Shown: positions 1 through 8,852 of the stretch, in pieces
Position numbering within the stretch: position 1 is the stretch's first letter
Layout of the letters: the number at the start of each line of letters is the position of its first letter
Assembly (NCBI GenBank): GCA_035691285.1
Contig: DASSJI010000225.1
Location: 1 to 8,852, forward strand
From: DATFEN01 sp035691285
GTDB taxonomy: Bacteria; Acidobacteriota; Vicinamibacteria; Fen-336
DNA length: 8,852 nt
Direction: 5' to 3'
Notes under the pieces: generated by a model
Databases searched by the model: none
Seen by the model: only the letters and a program-made list of their open reading frames with translations
Told to the model about the DNA's origin: nothing
Position numbers and translations under genes: made by a program

Positions 1-1375
1 ACGAGGGCGACCGAGACGGCCATCGCCAGCGCCGAGCCGGCGCCGACCGGACCCCATTCGTCCTCGCCGGCGGGCTCCTTCATGTACATCTGCACGACCA
101 CGCCGAGATAGTAGTAGGCGGACACCACGCTCATGAGCACGCCGGCGACGGCGAGCGCGACGTGCCCGGCGCCGACCGCCGCGCCGAACAGGTAGAACTT
201 GCCCACGAAGCCGGCCGAGATCGGCACGCCGGTCAGAGAGACGAGGTACACGGTGAGGGCCGCCGCGAGGAGCGGCCGCCGCTGCGACAGGCCCGCCACG
301 TCCCCGATCGAGAGCGGCTCCCGCCCGTCCCTGGCGAGGGCCGCGAGGGCGCCGAAGCCGCCCAGGTTCACGGCGGCGTAGCCAACCAGGTAGAACAGCA
401 CCGCCTCGGCCGCCACCCGGGGCGCGGCCACGACCGCCGTCAGCAGGTAGCCGGCGTGGGCGATCGAGGACCAGGCCAGCATCCGCTTCAGGTTCGACTG
501 GGCCAGCGCGCCCAGGTTGCCGATGACCATCGTGAGCAGCGCCAGCGCCGCCACCGCCGGCTGCCACTTGGGCGCCAGCGCCGGCAACGCCGCGCCGAAG
601 ATGCGGATGAGCGCTCCGAACGCCGCGGCCTTCACGCCCGCCGACATGAACGCGGTCACGGTCGTCGGAGCGCCCTCGTACACGTCGGGCGTCCACATGT
701 GGAACGGCACGCTCGCGACCTTGAAGCCCAGTCCGACGAGCAGCAGCCCGGCTCCGATCGCCGCCAGCTCGGAGCGGCCCGGGCTGGCGACGGCCGAGGC
801 CACCCGGCCGAGGGATGTGCTGCCGCTCAGGCCGAAGAGCAGCGCGATGCCGTACAGGAAGAACGCCGAGGCGAAGGCGCCGGTGATGAAGTACTTGATG
901 GCGGCCTCCTGGCTCTCCGGCTGATCGCGCCGCATGCCGGCCAGTGCGTAGAGCGCGATCGACATCGTCTCCAGGGCGACGAAGAGCGAGATCAGCTCGG
1001 TCGCCGAGACGAGGCCCATCATCCCCACGATCGAGAACAGCACCAGCGCGTAGTACTCGCCGCGCTCCTGGCGGGTGGCGCGCAGGTAGGACGGCGAGAG
1101 CAGCACGACCAGCACGCCGACGCCGAGGACGAGGCCCTGCAGGAAAAGCGCGAAGGCGTCCGCGCTGACGGCCCCGCCGGTCGTGGCGCCCAGCCCGTGG
1201 CGCGGCCCGCGGGCGAGCAGGAGGATGGATACGAAAGCGGTCGCCAGGCCGAGCGCGGACAGGGCGGCCGCGGGCGCCTTCCGCCCCTTCGGCGCGAAGG
1301 CCTGTGCCAGCAGGACTGCGAGGCCCGTCAGCGCGACGATCAGGGCGGGGAAGACCGGGCGCAGGTCGAGGTTCG

Positions 1376-1379
<4 letters not shown>
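1..1379 (-). CDS. nuoN: NADH-quinone oxidoreductase subunit N (NuoN), 3' end truncated by window
   Basis: This is an antiporter-like proton-pumping subunit of the complex I membrane arm, the one nearest the small central subunits. It starts at a GTG (1379-1377) that overlaps the nuoM stop as GTGA, with a GGAG about 8 nt upstream. The window holds 459 complete codons; NuoN is usually about 480-500 residues, so only a short C-terminal piece is missing. The protein is strongly hydrophobic with many membrane helices. Charged residues expected for proton transfer are visible: E137 in VALETMS, K162 in AAIKYFITG, K220 in GLGFKVASVPFHMW, K250 in SAGVKAAAF, K298 in SNLKRMLAWSS and K394 in GFVGKFYLF. 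These match by motif the known TM5 glutamate and the TM7, TM8 and TM12 lysines of the family. The motif FHMWTPDVYEGAPT separates NuoN from NuoL and NuoM. I see no frameshift or missing key residue. It is the last gene seen in the operon. Confidence 0.95.
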
Positions 1380-4869
<3,490 letters not shown>

Positions 4870-4873
4870 CCCC

Positions 4874-5182
4874 CTACCACTTCATGACGTTGAAGGCGTC
4901 GAGGTCCAGGGTGTCCTTGTGGCGTTGCAGCGCGATCACGATCGCCAGCCCGACGGCCGCCTCGGCCGCCGCCACCGTCATCACGAAGAACACCAGCACC
5001 TGCCCGTCGAGGCTGCCCAGGGCGCGGCTGAAGGCGACGAACGCGAGGTTCACCGCGTTCAGCATCAGCTCGATGCACATGAACACCGTGATCACGTTGC
5101 GGCGCAGGAACACGCCGACGACGCCGAGGCAGAAGAGCAGCGCCGAGAGGAAGAGGGCGTGCTGGAGCGGGATCGTCGTCAC
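4874..5182 (-). CDS. nuoK: NADH-quinone oxidoreductase subunit K (NuoK)
   Basis: This is a small three-helix membrane subunit of complex I, related to MrpC/MnhC, that sits between NuoJ/NuoA and NuoN and carries buried acidic residues of the central proton path. It has 102 residues, the usual length. The two key glutamates are visible: E38 in MCIELMLNAVNLAFV (TM2) and E74 in TVAAAEAAVGLAI (TM3). The C-terminus, LDLDAFNVMKW, is of the family type. The start is a GTG (5182-5180) overlapping the nuoJ stop as GTGA, with AAGGA just upstream. The first residues (MTTIPLQHALFLSALLF) give a normal NuoK N-terminus, which supports this start. nuoL follows after 4 bp. Confidence 0.97.
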   Translation of the reverse strand: MTTIPLQHALFLSALLFCLGVVGVFLRRNVITVFMCIELMLNAVNLAFVAFSRALGSLDGQVLVFFVMTVAAAEAAVGLAIVIALQRHKDTLDLDAFNVMKW

Positions 5183-5697
5183 GGGTCCTTCTTCGCCACG
5201 AGGATCGCGCCGACGAGGGCCGCCACGATGAGGATCGAGGTCGCCTCGAACACGTAGACGAAGCGCGCGCCGAACAGCACGCGCGCGAAGCTCGCGGTCG
5301 AGGCGTCGAACCCGGCCGCCGGCGTCGCCCCCGCCCCGGCCAGGGCCGCGCCGAGCTGCGCCGCCAGGACCAGGGCCAGCAGCACGGCGGCCGTCCGCGT
5401 CGCGCGCCCGCCCGCAGGCTCCTCCTTCCGCACGTTCAGGAGCATGAGCACGAAGAGGAACAGCACCATGATCGCGCCGGCGTAGACGATCACCTGGAGC
5501 GCGGCGATGAACGGCGAGCCGAGCAGCCCGTAGATCGCAGACAGCGAGCAGAGCGTCACGATCAGCGCGAAGGCGCTGTGGATGGGGTTCCGCTGGAGGA
5601 TGACGCCCAGCGCCGACGCCACCGCCGTGGCCGAGAACACGTAGAAGAGGAACGGCTCGGAGACGACGAGCTGCAGCAGACGGTCGATCCCGGCCAT
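5179..5697 (-). CDS. nuoJ: NADH-quinone oxidoreductase subunit J (NuoJ)
   Basis: This is a membrane subunit of the central part of the complex I membrane arm (ND6 counterpart), with five expected helices. It has 172 residues from the ATG at 5697. The conserved TM3 stretch is at about residues 67-87, with VIVYAGAIMVLFLF as its core; this is the helix whose switch between pi-bulge and alpha form is linked to coupling in the family. QRNPIHSAFALIV (about 35-47) and FVYVFEATSILIVAALVGAI (about 146-165) are also typical. The loop at about 91-135 is Ala/Gly-rich and variable. Two starts are possible: ATG 5697, with GGTGA 5 nt upstream, or GTG 5706, which would overlap the nuoH stop as GTGA, like other junctions here, and add three residues. 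I prefer the ATG because it has the better ribosome binding site. In the canonical operon nuoI lies between nuoH and nuoJ; here it is absent. Confidence 0.96.
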   Translation of the reverse strand: MAGIDRLLQLVVSEPFLFYVFSATAVASALGVILQRNPIHSAFALIVTLCSLSAIYGLLGSPFIAALQVIVYAGAIMVLFLFVLMLLNVRKEEPAGGRATRTAAVLLALVLAAQLGAALAGAGATPAAGFDASTASFARVLFGARFVYVFEATSILIVAALVGAILVAKKDP

Positions 5698-5702
5698 GCC
5701 GT

Positions 5703-5707
5703 TCACC
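5703..5707 (-). promoter_or_regulatory. Ribosome binding site of nuoJ made from the nuoH stop codon
   Basis: Read on the minus strand, the bases GGTGA include the TGA stop of nuoH and lie 5 nt before the nuoJ ATG at 5697. GGTGA matches the 3' half of the full Shine-Dalgarno complement AAGGAGGTGA. This supports the ATG over the overlapping GTG as the nuoJ start, and would couple nuoJ translation to termination on nuoH. The match is short, so the assignment is tentative. Confidence 0.45.
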
Positions 5708-6740
5708 GCGTCCAGAGGGCCACCACGGCCGCCGTCCCCAGCACGTTGAGCGCCGCCAGCGGGATCAGCACCTTCCAGCCGAAGCGCATGAGCTGGTCGT
5801 AGCGGAAGCGGGGCACCGTGCCGCGCAGCCAGATGAACACGAACAGCACCAGGAAGACCTTCGCCGCGAAGTAGACGAGGCCCCACAGGCCCCCGGTCGG
5901 CAGCCCCGGCACTCCGGGGTTCCAGCCGCCCAGGAACAGGTTCGTGGTCAGGACCGAGACCGTGATCATGTTGATGTACTCGGCCATCTGCATCAGGGCG
6001 AACTTCATCGAGGAGTACTCGGTGTGGTAGCCCGCCACGAGCTCGGTCTCGCCCTCGGGCAGGTCGAAGGGCGTGCGGCTCACCTCGGCGGCGGCGGCGA
6101 CGAAGTACACGATGGCGGCGAGGCCCTGGCGCCACGGCATCACGTTCCAGCTCAGGAGCGACCCGCCCTGGGCGGCCACGATGTCCGAGATCCGGAAGCT
6201 CCCCGCCAGCATGATCACGCCCACGAAGGACATCCCCAGGGCCAGCTCGTAGGAGAACATCTGCGCCGAGGAGCGCAGGCCGCCGAGGAGCGAGTACTTG
6301 CTGTTCGCGGACCAGCCCGCCAGCACCACCGAGTAGACGCCGAGGGAGGTGACCGCGAAGATGAAGAGCAGGCCCACGTCGAGGTCGGCGATCTGGGGCG
6401 TCACCTGGATCGTGGTCCCGGGGATGGTGAACGGCGGACCGTAGGGCACGGTGGCGATGGCCATGAACGCCGCGGTGACCGCCACGGCGGGCGCCGCGAA
6501 GAAGGCCCAGGTGTTCGCCGCCGCGGGCATCACCTCTTCCTTGAAGAAGAGCTTGATGCCGTCGGCGATCGGCTGGAAGAGCCCGAAGGGCCCGACCCGG
6601 TTCGGACCGAGGCGGAACTGCATGAACGCCAGCACGCGCCGCTCCACGAGGGTCATCAGCGAGAACAGACCCAGCAGCAGGTGGGTGATGATCACGATCT
6701 TGAGGAGCGTGAGCAGGAACTCCTGGAGGACCGGCGTCAC
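5703..6740 (-). CDS. nuoH: NADH-quinone oxidoreductase subunit H (NuoH)
   Basis: This is the membrane subunit that holds the proximal membrane half of the quinone chamber and docks the peripheral arm (ND1 counterpart). It has 345 residues, a normal length, with about eight helices. The start is a GTG (6740-6738) overlapping the stop of the NuoEF fusion gene as GTGA. Signature motifs are RLGPNRVGPFGLFQPIADG (43-61), GWSANSKYSLLGGLRSSAQ (142-160), and a conserved segment beginning EVSRTPFDLPEGETELVAG at 219. The acidic residues linking the quinone site to the proton path are present: E33, E165, E219, E229, E231, E233 and E254. Many homologues read ETNRxPFDLPE where this one has EVSRTPFDLPE, a modest variation. 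In the standard order nuoG comes before nuoH and nuoI after it; both are missing here. NuoH can only act with NuoB, NuoD and NuoI, so those must be encoded elsewhere if the enzyme is functional. Confidence 0.97.
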   Translation of the reverse strand: MTPVLQEFLLTLLKIVIITHLLLGLFSLMTLVERRVLAFMQFRLGPNRVGPFGLFQPIADGIKLFFKEEVMPAAANTWAFFAAPAVAVTAAFMAIATVPYGPPFTIPGTTIQVTPQIADLDVGLLFIFAVTSLGVYSVVLAGWSANSKYSLLGGLRSSAQMFSYELALGMSFVGVIMLAGSFRISDIVAAQGGSLLSWNVMPWRQGLAAIVYFVAAAAEVSRTPFDLPEGETELVAGYHTEYSSMKFALMQMAEYINMITVSVLTTNLFLGGWNPGVPGLPTGGLWGLVYFAAKVFLVLFVFIWLRGTVPRFRYDQLMRFGWKVLIPLAALNVLGTAAVVALWTR

Positions 6741-8551
6741 GCGTCCACCGCCTGGGAGGCCCTCGCCTCCTCGAAGCTCTTCGCCACCTTCCGCCAGCAC
6801 CGCTTCTCGCGGACGTGGTACTCGTATTCCTCGCGGAACTTCTTCAGCGTGGACTGCGGCGGCGCGATGGCGGCGTCGCCGAACGGGCACAGGGTCTTGC
6901 CGCCGATCGAGTCGGTGACGCCCAGAAGCGTGTCGAGGTCCTTCTCGGTGCCCTCGCCGGCCTCGATGCGCTCGAGCAGGCGCAGCATCCAGCCCGTGCC
7001 CTCGCGGCAGGGCGAGCACTTGCCGCAGGACTCGTGCTTGTAGAAGTACGTGAGCTTCTGCGCCATCCAGACCATGCACACCGAGTCGTCCATGACGATC
7101 GTGGCGGCGGAGCCCAGCATCGACCCGGCCTTCGCGATCGAGTCGAAGTCCATCGCCACGTCGATCTCGTCGGCGGTGAGGACTGGCGTGGAGGAGCCGC
7201 CGGGGACCACGGCCCGCAGCTTGCGGCCGTCCTTGATGCCCCCGCCGTACCTCGCGTCGTAGATCAGCTCCCGGAGCGTGATCTTCCCCATCCCGGCCTC
7301 GTAGGTGCCGGGGCGGCTCACGTGTCCGCTCACGCAGTAGAGCTTCGGCCCCCCGTTCTTCTCGGTGCCCTGCGCCGCGAACCAGTCGGGGCCCTTCTCC
7401 AGGATCAGCGGCACGCAGGCGATCGTCTCCACGTTGTTGACGATGGTCGGACAGCCGTAGAGGCCGTGGGTGGCCGGGAACGGCGGCTTCAGGCGCGGCT
7501 GGCCGCGCTTGCCCTCAAGGCTCTCGAGGAGCGCCGTCTCCTCGCCGCACTCGTAGGCGCCGGCCCCGCCGTGCACCACGACGTCGACGTCGACGCCGCT
7601 CCCGAGGATGTTCTTCCCGAGGTAGCCCGCGGCGTAGGCTTCGGCCACGGCCTTCTCGAGGGTGCGGATGCCCTGCCAGAACTCGCCGCGGATGTAGATG
7701 AAGCACAGCTTCGCGCGGATCGCGTGGGCCGACACGATGCACGCCTCGAGGAGCTGGTGCGGGTCGTTCTCGATGATCAGCCGGTCCTTGTAGGTGCCGG
7801 GCTCGCTCTCGTCGGCGTTCACGACCAGGTAGCGGGGCTTCGGGCTGTCCTTGGGCAGGAAGCTCCACTTGAGCCCCGTCGGGAAGCCCGCGCCGCCGCG
7901 CCCGCGGAGCGCCGACCTCTTGACCTGCTCGACGATCTCGTCCGGGCTCAGGGCGAGATGTTTCTTCAGGTTCTGGTAGCCCCCTGCCGCCTCGTACACC
8001 TTGATCGACTGTGAGTCCTTCTTCCAGGCGTTGCGCAGCAGGACCGGCTCGCCCGGGCTCTTCGGCCAGTCGAAGGGACGGTACCTGAGCGAGCCCGAGA
8101 GGATCTTCGAGACGTCGTCCTCGGTCGTGTTCTCGATCCACTCGCCGTTGACCTGCACGGCGACCGCGCCGCCGCAGGCCGCGAGGCATTCGACTCGCGA
8201 GACCGTGAAGCGGCCGTCGGGCGTCCGCTCCCCTTCGCGGACGCCGAGCCGCTTGCAGGTCTTCTGGATCAGCGCGTCGGCGCCGGCCAGGGCGCAGGAC
8301 AGGTTCGTGCAGATCTCGATGTGGGTGGCGCCGATCGGCTTGAAGCGGAGCATGGAGTAGTAGCTGGCCGTGTCGTGGACCTGGGCCGGCGTCAAGCCGA
8401 GGAGCGAGCCGACGTACTCGATCGCGTCCCGCGTCAAGTGGCCCTCCTGGTCCTGCGCAAGGTACAGGGCGGGCAGGATCGCCGAGCGCTTCACGGGATA
8501 GCGCTTCACGATCTCGTCGAACTTCGCCTTGCGTTCGGGCGTGAACTCCAT
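6737..8551 (-). CDS. nuoEF: Fused NADH-quinone oxidoreductase subunits E and F (NuoE-NuoF)
   Basis: This single 604-residue protein forms the NADH-oxidising tip of complex I in the cytoplasm. NADH passes a hydride to FMN, and electrons then enter the [4Fe-4S] cluster N3, with a [2Fe-2S] cluster (N1a) alongside. Residues about 1-160 (8072-8551) are a thioredoxin-like NuoE with ligands C81, C86, C122 and C126 (CTNLSC and ECLAAC). Residues about 165-604 (6740-8059) are NuoF: GRGGAGFPTGLKW (217-229) for NADH/FMN, VNADESEPGTYKDR (244-257), GAYECGEETALLESLEG (331-347), and N3 ligands C509, C512 and C515 in SCGKCSPCREG, with C555 in TLCPFGDAA. The start is an ATG giving a normal NuoE N-terminus, with AGG 6 nt and GAGAGG 12 nt upstream; the frame stays open further upstream as a shadow inside nuoA. 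There is no stop between the halves and no ATG or GTG with a good ribosome site at the junction. nuoH overlaps its stop. HoxF- or HndC-like hydrogenase and formate dehydrogenase diaphorases are related, but the neighbours favour complex I. Confidence 0.95.
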   Translation of the reverse strand: MEFTPERKAKFDEIVKRYPVKRSAILPALYLAQDQEGHLTRDAIEYVGSLLGLTPAQVHDTASYYSMLRFKPIGATHIEICTNLSCALAGADALIQKTCKRLGVREGERTPDGRFTVSRVECLAACGGAVAVQVNGEWIENTTEDDVSKILSGSLRYRPFDWPKSPGEPVLLRNAWKKDSQSIKVYEAAGGYQNLKKHLALSPDEIVEQVKRSALRGRGGAGFPTGLKWSFLPKDSPKPRYLVVNADESEPGTYKDRLIIENDPHQLLEACIVSAHAIRAKLCFIYIRGEFWQGIRTLEKAVAEAYAAGYLGKNILGSGVDVDVVVHGGAGAYECGEETALLESLEGKRGQPRLKPPFPATHGLYGCPTIVNNVETIACVPLILEKGPDWFAAQGTEKNGGPKLYCVSGHVSRPGTYEAGMGKITLRELIYDARYGGGIKDGRKLRAVVPGGSSTPVLTADEIDVAMDFDSIAKAGSMLGSAATIVMDDSVCMVWMAQKLTYFYKHESCGKCSPCREGTGWMLRLLERIEAGEGTEKDLDTLLGVTDSIGGKTLCPFGDAAIAPPQSTLKKFREEYEYHVREKRCWRKVAKSFEEARASQAVDA

Positions 8552-8571
8552 CGATGGCCTGGGCCTCTCGA
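8552..8571 (-). promoter_or_regulatory. 20-bp nuoA to nuoEF spacer with ribosome binding site
   Basis: This is the largest intergenic gap in the window. On the minus strand it contains GAGAGG ending 12 nt before the nuoEF ATG and a second AGG ending 6 nt before it. The nearer one is better spaced and the farther one is the stronger match. It is too short to hold a promoter or terminator and shows no hairpin of note. In canonical operons nuoB, nuoC and nuoD would lie here. Confidence 0.4.
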
Positions 8572-8852
8572 CTACCAGTCGAGCGCGCCCGCTTTCCAGG
8601 CGTAGGCGAAGCCGCCGCCGAGGATGAGCATGAACACCGCCATCTCGACGAGGCCGAACAGGCCCAGCTCCCGGAACACGAGCGCCCATGGATAGAGGAA
8701 GGCCGCGTCCACGTCCAGCAGGATGAAGATCATGCAGACGAGGTAGAACTTGATCGGGAAGCGCTCGCGGGCGGTGCCGATGGGCGGGACGCCGCACTCG
8801 TAGGTCGAGGTCTTCTCCGGGCTGGGACGCGGCCTTCCCAGGAGGTAGGACA
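8572..8852 (-). CDS. nuoA: NADH-quinone oxidoreductase subunit A (NuoA), 5' end truncated by window
   Basis: This is a small membrane subunit of complex I (ND3 counterpart) that packs beside NuoH and NuoJ near the quinone site. Only the last 92 residues are in the window; the start and the first membrane helix lie beyond the right edge. The conserved TM1-TM2 loop is present with TYECGVPPIG; its cysteine is the counterpart of the ND3 loop cysteine known from mitochondrial active/deactive studies. RERFPIKFYLVCMIFILLD leads into the second helix, followed by FLYPWALVF and the third helix, and the protein ends GALDW before a TAG stop, a typical NuoA C-terminus. The usual acidic pair in TM2, D-x-E, is D46-V-D48 in this fragment, a conservative Glu to Asp change. 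nuoEF follows after 20 bp in place of the usual nuoB. Confidence 0.94.
   Translation of the reverse strand, partial: SYLLGRPRPSPEKTSTYECGVPPIGTARERFPIKFYLVCMIFILLDVDAAFLYPWALVFRELGLFGLVEMAVFMLILGGGFAYAWKAGALDW

Noticed and set aside
6815..8014. Plus-strand open frame (399 codons) opposite nuoEF, and a shorter one at 6024-7043 opposite nuoH
   Set aside because: Both are composed of repeated Arg, Ala, Gly, Glu, Asp and His with no motif; they are antisense shadows of conserved coding sequence.
6737..8551. NuoEF as part of a soluble NAD-linked hydrogenase or formate dehydrogenase
   Set aside because: E- and F-like domains occur in those enzymes, but no hydrogenase or formate dehydrogenase gene is near, and the gene is coupled to nuoH on one side and nuoA on the other. 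It stays possible that the protein also serves another complex.
8552..8797. Extension of the nuoEF frame upstream by about 82 codons
   Set aside because: It overlaps the conserved end of nuoA in another frame and is Arg/Pro-rich; the NuoE family N-terminus begins at the ATG at 8551.

Overview
The window is one continuous block of minus-strand genes for the membrane arm and part of the NADH-oxidising arm of respiratory complex I (NADH:quinone oxidoreductase, NDH-1). Read in the direction of transcription, from high to low coordinates, the order is nuoA (5' end cut off by the window), a fused nuoE-nuoF gene, nuoH, nuoJ, nuoK, nuoL, nuoM and nuoN (3' end cut off). Every base except a few tiny junctions is coding. 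The gaps are 20, 5 and 4 bp, and four junctions are stop/start overlaps of the GTGA or ATGA type, so this is a single tightly coupled transcription unit. No promoter, terminator, RNA gene, repeat, mobile element or CRISPR array is visible. The operon promoter must lie beyond the right edge and its end beyond the left edge.

The proteins work together as follows. The NuoE-NuoF fusion binds NADH, FMN, a [2Fe-2S] cluster (N1a) and a [4Fe-4S] cluster (N3), and starts electron transfer. NuoA, NuoH, NuoJ and NuoK form the quinone-side and central part of the membrane arm. NuoL, NuoM and NuoN are the three antiporter-like proton-pumping subunits. The charged residues needed for proton movement (the TM5 glutamate, the lysines and the NuoK glutamates) are present in all of them, so this looks like a working, energy-conserving enzyme and not a decayed copy.

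Two features are out of the ordinary. NuoE and NuoF form one 604-residue polypeptide. The subunits that link NADH oxidation to quinone reduction (NuoB, NuoC, NuoD, NuoG and NuoI) are missing from exactly the places where they sit in the canonical A-to-N operon, and the flanking genes are joined seamlessly. These subunits are presumably encoded elsewhere.

The organism is a bacterium of high GC content, with strong G/C preference at third codon positions and long spurious antisense reading frames. The protein style would fit GC-rich soil or subsurface lineages such as Rokubacteria, Myxococcota/Deltaproteobacteria, Acidobacteriota or Gemmatimonadota, but I cannot decide between them from this window. 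I see no genuinely new system here; the interest lies in the reorganised complex I locus.
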